DNA of 64,000 bases from Dastarcus helophoroides (Eukaryota; Arthropoda; Insecta; Coleoptera; Bothrideridae). A program made the position numbers and the translations under genes. Location of the stretch: the NCBI GenBank assembly GCA_028583605.1, contig CM053332.1:25888485-25952484 (forward strand), given 5' to 3'. Position 1 is the first letter of the stretch, and each line of letters opens with the position of its first letter. Positions 19,690 through 31,600 of the stretch are shown one piece after another. The notes beneath the pieces are model-generated. The model did no database searches. It saw nothing but the letters and a program-made list of their open reading frames with translations, and had not been told where the DNA came from.

Positions 19690-22600
19690 ATTCAATATTC
19701 AAGTGACACCGAGTTTACGCGACCTTGAATTCATGTAAACTCGAACAAACGTCACCTTGAGTACGCGACCTTGACCTAACCTAATCTTGAACGCGGATGA
19801 CATTGACCTCACGTTATCCGACCTTGATCGCACGACTTTAAACTCACGCGACCTTGAACTTACGTAACCTTGAACTTACATGACCCTGAATTCACGCGAC
19901 CTTGCATTCACGTGACCTTAAACTTGCGTGATCGTGAGCTTACGTAACCTTGAACTTACATAACCTTGAGTCCACGTGACCTTGAAGTCAAGTGACCTTA
20001 AATCCACAAGATTTTGAAATCACGTAACCTTAAACTTGCGTGACCTTGAGTTTACGCAAGCTTGAACTTGAACTCGGGTGACGTTGAGCTCACGTTACCC
20101 TGACCTAATGCGATCTTGATTGCCCTACTTTGAACTCACGTGAACTTAAACGTATGTAATCTTGAACTTACATAAACTTGCAGTCACGTGACCTTAAATC
20201 CACGGGACCTTGAAAAGACGTAACCTTAAACTAGCGTGATCGTGAGCTTACGTAACTTTAAACTTACATGACCTTGAGTCCACGTGACCTTGCAGTCACG
20301 TGACCTTAAATCCACAAGATTTTGAAATCACGTAACCTTAAACTTGCGTGACCTTGAGTTTACGCAAGCTTGAACTTGAACTCAGGTGACGTGGAGCTCA
20401 CGTTACCCTGACCTAATGCGACCTTGATTCCCCGACTTTGAACTCACGTGAACTTAAACGTACGTAACCTTGAACTTACATGAACTTGCAGTCACCTTAA
20501 ATCCACGGAAGCTTGAAATGACGTAACCTTAAACTAGCGTGATCGTGAGCTTACGTAACTTTAAACTTACATGAACTTAAGTTTACGTGACCCTGAAGTC
20601 AAGTGTTCTTAAATCCAGGAAATTTTGAAATCACGTAACCTTAAACTCGCGTGACCTCGAAGTTACGCCACCTTGAACTTACACGACCTTGGGTTCACGT
20701 GACCTTGAAGTAACGTGACATTATTAAATCCACGAGACTTTGAAATCACATGTCCTTGAATCCGCGAGACCTTAAAATCACGTGACCTTAAACCCGCGTG
20801 ACCTTAAGTTTACTTAACCTTAAACGCACATAACCTTGAGTTCTTCTGACCTTAAATCCATGAGACTTTAAATCCACGAGACCTTGAAATCACATAACCT
20901 TAAGCCCACGCGACCTCGAACTTACGAAATCTGACAGTTACGTGACCTAGAGTTTACGCGACCTTGAAGTCACGTGACCTTAAATCCGCGGGACCTTAAA
21001 ATTACGTAACCTTAAACTTTCGTGACCGTGAGCTTACGTAACTTTAAACTTACATGACCTTGAATTCACGTGACCTTGAAGTCAATTAACCCTATATCCA
21101 CGAGATTTTGAAATCACGTAACCTTAAACTCGCGTGACCTTGAGGTTACTTAAGCCTGAACTTGAACTCGGGTGACGTTGAGCTTACGTTACCCTGACCT
21201 AATGCAACTTTGATCGCACGACTTTGAACTCACGTGAACTTGAACTTACGTAACCTTGAACTTACATGACTTTGCAGTCACGTGACCTTAAATCCACAAG
21301 ACCTTGAAATCACGTAACCTTAAACTTGCGTGATCGTGAGCTTACGTAACTTTAAACTTACATGACCTTGAGTTCACGTGACCTTGAAATCAAATGACCC
21401 TAAATCCACGAGATTTTGAAATCACGTAACCTTAAACTCGCGTGACCTTGAGGTTACTCAAGCTTGAAATTGAACTCGGGTGACGTTGAGCTTACGTTAC
21501 CCTGACCTAATGCAACCTTGATCGCACGACTTTGAACTCACGTGAACTTGAACTAACGTAACCTTGAACTTACATGACCTTGCAGTCACGTGACCTTAAA
21601 TCCACGAGACCTTGAAATTACGTGACCTTAAACCCGCGTGACTTTGAGCTTACGTAACTTTAAACTTACATGACCTTGAGTTCACGTGACTTTAAAATCA
21701 AGTGACCTTAAATCCACGAGATTTTGAAATCACGTAACCTTAAACTCGCGTGACCTTGAAGTTACGCAACCTTGAACTTACACTTCCTTGGGTTCACGTG
21801 ACCTTGAAGTCACGTGCCGTTATTAAATCCACGAGACTTTGAAATCACGTGTTCTTAAATCCGCGAGATCTCAAAATCACGTGACCTTAAACCCGCGTGA
21901 CCTTAAGCTTACATGACCTTGAGTTCTCGTAAACTTAAATCCACGAGACCTTGAAATCACGTAACGTTAAATCCACGTGACCTTGAGCTTACGTAACCTT
22001 GAATTTACATGACTCTGAGTTCACGAGACCTTGAAATCACGTAACCTTCAATCCACGAGACCTTGAAATTACATGACCTTAAACTCGCGTGACTGAGCTT
22101 ACGCAAATTTACAAGACCTTGAGTTCACGTGACTGAAGTCAAGTGACCTTAAATCCACCAGATTTTGAAATCACGTGACCTCAAACTCGTGTGACCTTGT
22201 GGTTACGTAATTTTAAACGTATACGACCTTAGGTTTACGTGACCTTGAAGTCACATGACCCTAAATCAACGAGACTTTAAAATAACGTGTCCTTAAATCC
22301 ACGAGATCTTGAAATCACGTGACCTTAAACCCACGCAACTTTGAGCTTACGTAACCTTGAACCTATACGACCTTGAGTTCTTGTGACCTTGAAGTTATGT
22401 GACCTTCTAATAAAAAGATCTTGAAATCGCGTTACTTTAAACCTACGTGACCTTAACCTTACGTAACCTTGAACTTACATGACTTTGAGTTCACGAGACC
22501 TTGAAGTCGCGTAACCTTAAATCCATGAGACCTTGAGCTTACGTAACCTTAAACTTACATGATTCTGAATTCACGAGACGTTATATTCACGTAACTTTAA

Positions 22601-24025
22601 ATCCACGGGACCTTGAAATTACGTGACTTTAAACCCGCGTTACTTTAAACTTACGCAACTTTAAACTTACATGACCTTAACTCTAAACTCGCGTGACCTT
22701 GAGGTTACGTAAACTTTAACTTAAATGACCTTCGGTCCACGTGACCTTGAAGTCACGTGACCCTAAATTCACGCACCTTTGAAATCATGTGTCCTTAAAT
22801 CCACGAGACTTTAAAATCACGTTACCTTAAACCCGCGTAAGTTTGAGCGTACGTAACCTTGATCTTACATTACCTTGAGTTCTTGTGACCTTGCAGTTAT
22901 GTGACCTTCTATCCACTGGACCTTGAAATCAAGTAACCTTAAACCTACGTAACCTTGACCTTACGTAACCTTGAACTTAGATGACTTTGAGTTCACGAGA
23001 CCTTGAAGTCACGTAACCTTAAATCCACGAGACCTCGAAATTACGTGACCTTGAAATCACGTGATCTTAAACCTGCGTTACTTTAGGCTTACGCTGCTTT
23101 AAACTAACATGACCTTAAGTTTGCGTGACCTCGAAGTCACGAGATCTTGAAATCACGTGATTTTAAACTTGCGTGACCTTGAGCTTACGTAACCTTGAAC
23201 TTACACGACCTTGAGTTTTTGTGACCTTCTATCAACTAGACCTTGAAATCAGGTGACCTTAAACCTACGTGACTTTGACCTTACGTAACCTTGAACTTAT
23301 ATGACTTTGAGTTCACGAGACCTTCAAGTCACGTAACCTTAAATCCACGGGACCTTGAAATCACGTGACCTTGACATCACGTGACGTTAAATTCGCGTGA
23401 CTTTAGGCTTACGCAGCTTTAAACTGACATGACCTTGAGTTCGCGTGACCTTGAAGTGACGAGATTTTGAAATTACGTGACTTTAAACCCGTGTGACATT
23501 GAGCTTGCGTAACCTTGAATTTACATGACGTTGAGTTCACTTGACCTTAAAGTCATGTGCCCTTAAATCCACGAGACCTTGAAATAACGTGACTTTAACC
23601 CCGTGTGACACTGAGATCAAATAACCTTGAACTTACGTGACCTTAGCTCACATGACCTTGTGATCAAATTACGTTATACTAACGTGATTTTGAGGGTAGC
23701 ATAACCTTGAACTCAAGTGACCTTAAACACACATCACATTAAGCTAACGTGACATTCAATATCTGCGACTTTGATCTCAATTCAGGTGACCATGAACTCG
23801 ATTGATCTTGACCTAAGGCGACCTTGACCGCACGTTGCTTTGATCTTACGTGACCTTGAACTTACATGACCTTGAGCTCACACGGTCTTTAATCTACGTT
23901 CCTTGAAAAGTCGAACTTTGGGTAAAATGAAAATTCAAGAAACAGATGTCGAATTTTGGGACAATGTAACGTTCTCAGAAGAAGCAAACCTTTGAAAAAA
24001 ATAAAATTTCGAAAAAAAAACGAAT
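19690..24025. repeat. 15-16 bp minisatellite rich in TGACCTTGA and CACGTG
   Basis: Units such as cttacgtaaccttgaa, cttacatgaccttgag, ttcacgtgaccttgaa and tccacgagaccttgaaa follow one another for over 4 kb. A longer order is visible: the run containing aacttgaactcgggtgacgt, gttaccctgacctaatgc and gaccttgatcgcacgactttg returns near 20060, 20360, 21150 and 21470. TGACCTTGA is the reverse complement of TCAAGGTCA, the extended half-site bound by FTZ-F1/SF-1 and ERR nuclear receptors; CACGTG is an E-box. No gene is seen. Confidence 0.93.
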
Positions 24026-24530
24026 TCAGGTGACCTTGAACTCGAGTGATCTTGACCTAAGGCGACCTTGACTGCACATTGCTTTCATATTACGTGACCT
24101 TGAACTTACATGACCTTGAGCTCACACGGTCTTTAATCTACGTACCTTGAAAAGTCGAATTTTGAGTAAATTGAAATTTCAAGTAAACGATAATGTCGAA
24201 TTTTCGGACAATGTAACGTTTTCAGAAGAAGCAAACCTTTGAAAAAGAATAAAATTTCGAAAAAAAAAACGATTCAGGTGACCTTGAACATGAGTGATCT
24301 TGACCTAAGGCAACCTTGACTGCACATTGCTTTGATCTTACGTGACCTTAAACTTAAATGACCTTGAGCTCACACGGCCTTTAATCTACGTACCATTAAA
24401 AGTCGAACTTTGAGTAAATTGAAATTTCAAGAAACAGATAATGTAGAATTTTGGGACAATGTAACGTTTCCAGAAAAAGCAAACCTTTGAGAAATATAAA
24501 ATTCCGAAAAAAATAACGAATTGTGAAAAA
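23782..24530. repeat. ~246 bp composite repeat, three copies
   Basis: Starts at 23782, 24028 and 24275 (caggtgacc...). Each copy is a fusion: the first ~140 bases are TGACCTTGA-type minisatellite, the rest AT-rich gtcgaattttgggacaatgt, aacgttttcagaagaagcaa and aaaatttcgaaaaaa. Two satellite families have thus been amplified together as one unit. Confidence 0.85.
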
Positions 24531-25455
24531 AAATATAAAATTTTAAATAAAATGTCGAAAATTTGAAAGATAGAAAATTCAAATAAAACATAGACCAATT
24601 TTGAGAAAAATCGTTTTCTGGGAATAGAGTCAAAATTTTGGAGAAGGCAATAATAATTTAGAGAATAAATCGAAATTAAAAAAAAAGACCAACTTTTGAA
24701 GAAAGTCGAATGTTGAGTAAAAAATTGTGAGATTTTTTCTGCTTCTCAAAATTTTGATTTTTCACTCGAAATTCGCCTTTTCCTCAAAATAGACGAATTT
24801 CTGGTAAAAAGTTGAAATCTTGAGAAGCGAAAGATGTGGAATTTTAGGAAAAAAGATACCAGAAAAAGCCGAAACAAGTCGAATGTGACAAAATTTTTCG
24901 CCTTTTTCCAGAAAAAAAAATGAATTTGGAGTAAAGAATAAAAATTTCGAGAAACAAAAAATGTCGAGTTTTGTAACAAAAAATACACGTTACCAAAAAA
25001 AGTCAAAGTTTGAGAAAAAGCCATTCGAAAAAAATAACCAATTCGGAAAAAAGTAGTAAACGTTATCAAAAAACGCCAAAGTTTGGGGAAAAGCCATTTC
25101 GAAAAAATAACAAATTTGGAAAAAAAGACGCAATTTTTAATGAAGATTCAAAAGTTTGAGGAAAATATCGAGATTTTCAATGAAGTCAAATTTCCAAAAA
25201 AAAATTTGGAAAGAGAACCCAATGAAGAATTCAAGAATTTTGAATTTGAATCGAAATTTTGAGAAAAAATGTCAAATTTTTGAAAAAAAAGCAGAACTAA
25301 AAAAAATTATAAAATTCGCCTTTTTCGAGAATATTTCGAGAAACCTTTAAAATTTAGAGAAGCAAAAAATGTCCACTTTTGGGACAAAGAAACGTTACCA
25401 AAGAACCCAGAATTAAAGAAAAATGAACTGTAATTTTAGTGGAACCTTAATTATC
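24530..25455. repeat. AT-rich TCGAAATTT-type repeat, no gene
   Basis: gaaaaaagtcgaattttgag-like units of ~20 bases with much decay. Frames on both strands are Phe-rich or Lys-rich and compositional. Confidence 0.55.
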
Positions 25456-25740
25456 TTCAAAAATTGAAGATAACCAGTATCTCTCTGAGGATGATAGCTT
25501 GGCTATCGAAACGTGTTAGAGCAACCTTTGTTGTGTTTTTAATCTTTTTTGGTTTCAGGGGACAAGATTTGTATTTCAAAAATGACGAAATTTTGAAAAA
25601 TATAGCGAATTTTGGAAAAAGACGATTTCAAAAGTTTCAGAGGCGAATGCATACCAATTTTTCGTTTTTTTTAGTTTACTTATTTTCTTTTTTCGAGAAA
25701 AGAACGAATTTTAAATAATAGAAATTTTGAGAGACAGAAA
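25455..25740 (+). mobile_element. dispersed hammerhead-bearing element, copy E
   Basis: Starts with an inverted join (attatcttcaaaaattgaag, then ataaccag), then the hammerhead-like fold, ttgttgtg, tggtttcaggggacaagat and the same ~200 base body as copy C (gaggcgaatgcataccaatt ...). It is set into AT-rich satellite. Confidence 0.6.
25481..25521 (+). ncRNA. hammerhead-ribozyme-like fold, copy E
   Basis: Stem I CTCT/AGAG is intact. Core CTGAGGA (25485-25491) still fits CUGANGA, and an extra T follows. Stem II GATAGC-TTG-GCTATC has six perfect pairs. GAA (25508-25510) is present, then ACGTGT, with one G-U pair in the minimal stem III. With copy A it is the best candidate for activity. Confidence 0.68.
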
Positions 25741-27090
25741 ACGTCAAATTTTCGAAAAACTAAACGAAAAAATAACGAATTCGGAAAAAGACAAAATTTT
25801 CAATGATAGTTCGCAAATTTGAGAAAAATATCGAGATTTTCAATGAAAGCAAATTTCGAAGAAAAATTGAGAAAAGAATCAAATGAAGAACTCGAAATTT
25901 CAAGAGCAAAAATAAGAATTTTCCAAAAAAAGTCGAATTTTGGAAAAAAGTCGAAGTTTCAAAACGGTAGCAAAACTTTTCGAAATTTTTAACGAAAGTT
26001 TGGGAAAACGTCGAGATTTCCGATAAAGTCAAATTCGAGAAAAACCCAATTTTGAGAATAGAGCCAAATGAACAAACCAAGAACTTTCAGAACAAATCAA
26101 AATTTCAAGAGAAAAAATACGAATTTTTCAAAAAAAACTCGAATTTTTGAGAAAAGTCGAAGTTTGAAAACAATGACAAAACTTTTCGAAATGTTTAATA
26201 AAAGTTTGAGAGAAACATCGAGATTTTTAATGAAGTCAAATTTCGAGAAAAGTCCAATTTTGGGAATAGAGCCCAAGAAACCAAGAACTTTTAGACTTAA
26301 TCAAAATTTCAAGAGAAAAATAAGAATGTTTGAAAAAACTCGAAGTTGAAAACATTGGCAACACTTCGAAATTTTTAAGGAAACTTTGGGAAACATCAAG
26401 ATTTTCAATGAAGTCAAATTTCGAGAAAAGGTCAATTTTGGGAATAGAGCCAAATGTAGAAACCAAGAAATTTTAGAATAAATCGAAATTTCAAAAGAAA
26501 AATACGAATTTTTCAAAAAAACTCGAATTTTTGAGAAAAGTTGAAGTTTGAAAACAATGGCAAAACTTTTCGAAATTTTTAATAAAAGTTTAAGAGAAAC
26601 ATCAAAATTTTTAATGAAGTCCAATTTTGAGAAAAATCCAATTTTGGGAATAGAGCCCAAGAAACCAAGAACTTTTAGACTTTATCGAAATTTCAAGAGA
26701 AAAATACGAATTTTTGAAAAAACTCAAAGTTGAAAAGAATGGCAACACTTCGAAATTTTTAAGGAAACTTTGGGAAACATCAAGATTTTCAATGAAGCCA
26801 AATTTCGAGAGAAGGTCAATTTTGGGAATAGATGCCAAATGTAGAAACCAAGAAATTTCAAAATAAATCGAAATTTCAAAACAAAAATACAAATTTTCCA
26901 AAAAAAGTCGAATTTTTGAGAAAAGTCGATTTTTTGAGAAAAGTCGAATTTTTGAAAATGTCGAAGTGTGAAAACAATGCCAATTTTGGGAATAGAGCCA
27001 AATGAAGAAACCAACAACTATCATAATAAATTCTAATTTCAAGAAAAAAATATTTTTGAAAAATCGAAGTTTGAAAACAATGGCAGAACT
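25740..27090. repeat. AT-rich satellite with alternating ~207/178 bp units
   Basis: gaatagagcc-type landmarks at 26055, 26264, 26442, 26648, 26826 and 26990 give spacings 209, 178, 206, 178 and 164, i.e. a ~385 base dimer. Units read caaatgaagaaaccaagaac, aaaatacgaatttttcaaaa and aaaacaatggcaaaactttt. Minus-strand frames across it are Phe/Ser/Lys-rich and repeat with the units. Confidence 0.75.
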
Positions 27091-27094
27091 TTTC

Positions 27095-27265
27095 GTCCTC
27101 AGCATCAGATTCTTTTCGCGCCAAATGGATCTTGTTCAGACTGACTCTTGAGTCAGTGGAATTTCCTAAGAAAGGAAGTAGCGTCTTGGCTGAGTACCTC
27201 AGTTTCGTGGAATAATCAGCTACTTCCAGCAATCGTAGCAGACTATCCACATTTAATGATGAATG
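27095..27265 (-). other. coding-like stretch, minus strand, unknown
   Basis: On the minus strand a frame bounded upstream by TAG (acttag, also a usable splice acceptor) reads VDSLLRLLEVADYSTKLRYS, then AKTLLPFLGNSTDSRVSLNK and IHLARKESDAEDEKF before it enters repeat sequence. It has no ATG at its start (GTG at 27250). The composition is protein-like and differs sharply from the adjoining repeat frames. It could be a partial exon or chance in a unique island; no family is recognised. Confidence 0.22.
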
Positions 27266-27890
27266 CTTCTAAGTAATTGTTCATTATTTAATTATTCAGT
27301 TTGACTCTTCTATTGCTAATTGAGGTGAGAGGTCGCATCAAGAGATGAATTTCGAGATGATAATGGTGGTCGAAAGCTACCAAGGCCGCCGCCGATCGCG
27401 GCCTAAGTGAAGAGTTTAATAAGAAGAGAATGCTGTCCGTTTTAATTGAATGTTGCACATATCGAAAGAGCTTTGTTCGGAACGCATTGCAGGACCGAGA
27501 AGTCTATCGGCCGAGGCCGGTCCATTGAAAGCGCCCGTAAATTACCTAGCAGTGTTTTGTCACGGGAACAATTGGTCTCACACCTAGCCGACTTTGATCT
27601 CGCCGACACATAAATCTAGCCACTTGCCTAATGAAAGGCCGTGACGTCATGAGACTTGGAACTCAACCGCCCGCGATAGCTCTAACGCAGTAAATGATTA
27701 CTGATTTATAGATTGAGCAAATGATTGGCCATTAACGTCCGCAGATATTTCAGAAAGCGCTCTCGAGGGCACCAAATGTTCCGTTTTATGTTCTTTTGAT
27801 ACAATGTTACGCCAAATTTCACATAAATTATTTGTAATAACCTCCCAAATGGCCCTCACTCAAGTCACTCAGGTGTTAGTTATTAGTAAA
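27265..27890. other. unique island, possible cis-regulatory DNA
   Basis: Non-repetitive, moderately GC-rich, with tttaattattcag, tgctaattgagg, gtaaatgattactgattta and several palindromic GC stretches (gccgccgccgatcgcggc). It is surrounded on both sides by AT-rich repeat. No open frame of note. Confidence 0.3.
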
Positions 27891-28620
27891 TGTCAGTAAC
27901 TTTTTTCCCAACTCGAAAAATAAAAAAAAAAACGTCCAAGAGAAAAATTTCCAAAAATTACGCAGCTTCATTAAATCATTGATGGATTTTTTTGAAATTT
28001 TTAATTTTTTCATTGACGATTCAATATTAAACTTGAAATTGTCTAATTTTTCGAAATTTTACTAATAATTTGACAAGATTTTACAGATCAAAGTTGGAAA
28101 AGTCATTTGGAACATCTCTAACTTTATAAATGCAAAATCTGAAAGCGACGACAGCGCCATTCTTCGATGGGGTACAACCTGGAGACTGGCTACGAGGCCG
28201 CTAAATGTGCACATGATCGCATCAACGAATTTGAACAAAACATCATTCTGCAATTTGCACGAACTCGTAAAGGCTGCGTTTATCCAAATTAATTTCATAA
28301 ATGAAAAAATATGATCGACGACACTATCTATCGCTATCTTACAACAATCTACTATAATTCTGGTTCTTAATTACAAGCAGAGGCAAAATAAAATTTTGCC
28401 TAAACAGTTTTTTCGAGAAACAATTGGAAATTGCTTGCTGGTAAGTTGACTGTTTTTTTTTTTTTGCTTGAAGGATTTTCTCGGAATTTGCAACTTTTTT
28501 TCGAAATTTCCAGCGTGAAATTTTTAAGCTTTCTTGTCTTAAAATTTCAACTAAAAAATTTAATTACGACCAAAAGTCGTCCAAAATGGAAATGTTAACA
28601 AAAATTTGGAACCAAATAGC
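27891..28620. other. AT-rich DNA with a short unique patch, no firm gene
   Basis: 27900-28060 and 28370-28620 are AT-rich. 28062-28298 is unique and has a 78-codon minus-strand frame (starting MKLIWINAAFTSSCKLQN) without recognisable domain, signal or splice context. I leave it uncalled. Confidence 0.35.
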
Positions 28621-31600
28621 TCAAACAACTCATAGAGCACTTTCGAGACTAATGCAATTTTAGAAACAACTGGAGGCATTCATAGCAAATCAACTCTATA
28701 CAGATCAATTGAATGCTACCAGGAGCAGTTGAATGATGTCCAAAGAAACTGAGCAACTGAAACTGCTCCAGAAAAATTAAATGCTACTCACACCAAACAA
28801 AAGCTGTCGAATGCAACCGAATTCTCTCAGAGGCAAGTATAAATATTATAAAGATGACCAGATACATTTGAGGCCAACTGGATGGATCACAGATCGACCA
28901 AATGCATTCTAGAACAAATGAATTGGTTCCAAAGAAGTAGACACATTTCAGAGCAATCAAACGAATTTTGAGGCAACTGAAAGAATGTGACGACAACTGA
29001 AAACGTCCTAAAGCAACAGAACTTATTCCAAAGCAACCAGCTATTGCCTAGATACGTTTAAGATCAACCGAATGCACGACTAAATACACTCAAGAAGAAG
29101 AGATGCATTCTAAAAGAAGTGGACACATTTTAGAGCAATCAGATGAATTTTGAGGCAACTGAAAGAGAATTTTGGAACAACTGAAAGCATCTGACAGCAA
29201 CAGAATTCATTCCAAAGTCCAGATGTGTTTCAGGGTAACCGAATGGAGTACCAATTGAAGAAGAGACGAGAAGAAGAGAGAAGAAGAAGAGAATGCATTC
29301 CAAAGGAAGTGGACACGTTTCAGAGCCATCAGATTTTGGAGCAACTAAAAGAACAGGATTCACTCCAAAGCAACTAAATACTGCTTAGGACGATTGGATG
29401 AATTTATGAACGAGGATGCATTAAGAGTAGGATCAATCGAATAATACATTCAAGAACAAGGAAATGGGCTCCAAAGGAATTAGACTCATTTGAGAGCAAT
29501 CAGATGATTTTTGAAGCATCTGAAGGAGAATTTTGGAACAACTGAAAGCATCTGAAAGCAACAAAACTTATTCCAAAGCAAGTGGATGCCGCCCAGATGT
29601 GTTTCAGAGCAACCGAATGGAGTACCAATTGACTAAATGCATTCAAGAAGAAGAGAATGCATTCCAGAGAAAGTGGGCACATTTCAGAGCAATCAGATTT
29701 TGGAGCAACTAAAAGAGAATTTTGGGGCAACTGAAAGGGAATTTTGGAGGAACTGAAAGCTTCTATCAGCAACTGAAACAGTTCAACGAAACTAAAATCT
29801 ATCCAGAGCGAGTGGTTAATTTGTAGCATATTTGGATGGACTTCAAATAAACTAAAAGCATTCTTAAAGAGCAGGATTCACTCCAAAGCAACTAAATATT
29901 GCTTAGGACGATTGGATGGATGTATGAACGAGGATGCATTAAGAAAGAGGATCAATACACTAAATGCACTCACGAAGAAGAGATGCATTGTAAAGGAAGT
30001 GAACGCATTTGAGAGCAATCAGATGATTTTTGGGGCATCTGAAGGAGAATTTTGGAACAACTGAAAGCATCTGAAAGCAACAAAACCTATTCCAAAGCAA
30101 GTGGATGCCGCCCAGATGTGTTTCAGAGCAACCGAATGGAGTACCAATTGACTAAATGCATTCAAGAAGAAGAGAATGCATTCCAGAGAAAGTGGGCACA
30201 TTTCAGAGCAATCAGATTTTGGAGCAACTAAAAGAGAATTTTGGGGCAACTGAAAGGGAATTTTGGAGGAACTGAAAGCTTCTATCAGCAACTGAAAACG
30301 ATCCAACAAAACTCAAAACTATCTAGAGTGAGTGGTTAATTTTTAGAATATTTGGATGGACTTCAAATAAACTGAAAGCATTCTTAAAGAGCAGGATTCA
30401 CTCCAAAGCAACTGAATCCTGCTTAGGACGATTGAATGAATTTATGAACGAGGATGCATTAAGAGTAGGATCAATCGAATAATACATTCAAGAACAAGGA
30501 AATGGGCTCCAAAGGAATTAGACGCATTTGAGAGCAATCAGATGATTTTTGGAGCATCTGAAGGAGAATTTTGGAACAACTGAAAGCATCTGAAAGCAAC
30601 AAAACTTATTCCAAAGCAAGTGGATGCCGCCCAGCGGTGTTTCAGAGCAACCGAATGGAGTACCAATTGACTAAATGCATTCAAGAAGAAGAGAATGCAT
30701 TCCAGAGAAAGTGGGCACATTTCAGAGCAATCAGATTTTGGAGCAACTAAAAGAGAATTTTGGGGCAACTGAAAGGGAATTTTGGAGGAACTGAAAGCTT
30801 CTATCAGCAACTGAAAACGGTTCAACGAAACTCAAAACTATCCAGAGCGAGTGGTTAATTTTTAGGATATTTGGATGGACTTCAAATAAACTGAAAGCAT
30901 TCTAAAAGAGCAGGATTCACTCCAAAGCAACTGAATACTGCTTAGGACGATTGGATGGATTTATGAACGAGGATGCATTAAGAGAGAGGATCAATCGAAT
31001 AATGCATTCGAGAACAAGGAATGGTTTCCAAAGAAATTAGACGCATTTGAGAGCAATCAGATAATTTTTGGAGCATCTGGAGGAGAATTTTGGAACTACT
31101 GAAAGCATCTGAAAGCAACAAATCTCATTCCAAAGCAAGTGGATGCCGCCCAGATGTGTTTCAGGGCAACCAAATGGAATACCAATTGACTAAATGCATT
31201 CAAGAAGAAGAGAAATGCATTCAAGAAAAAGAGAATGCGTTTTGAAGGAAGTGGATACATTTTAGAACAATCAGAATTTGGGGAAACTAAAAGAAAATTT
31301 TTAGGTAACTAAAAGAAAACTGAAAGCTTCTGCCAGCAACTGAAAAAGTTCAAAGAAAGTCAAAACTATTCAGAGCGAGTAGTTACTTTCAGGATACTTA
31401 GATGAAGTGCAAATCAACTGAAAGCATTCTAAAAGAGCTGGATTCACTCCAGATCAACTGAATACTGTTTAGGAAGATTCGATTCACTTATGAATGAGGA
31501 TGCATTAAAACAGGGATTTCATGGCAACCGAATGGAGTACCAATTAACTAAATGCATTCAAGAAGAATAGAAATACATTCAAGAAGAAGAGAATGCATTT

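Noticed and set aside
28062..28298. 78-codon minus-strand ORF
   Set aside because: Protein-like in places but no start context, splice site or family; within the length expected by chance in non-repetitive DNA.
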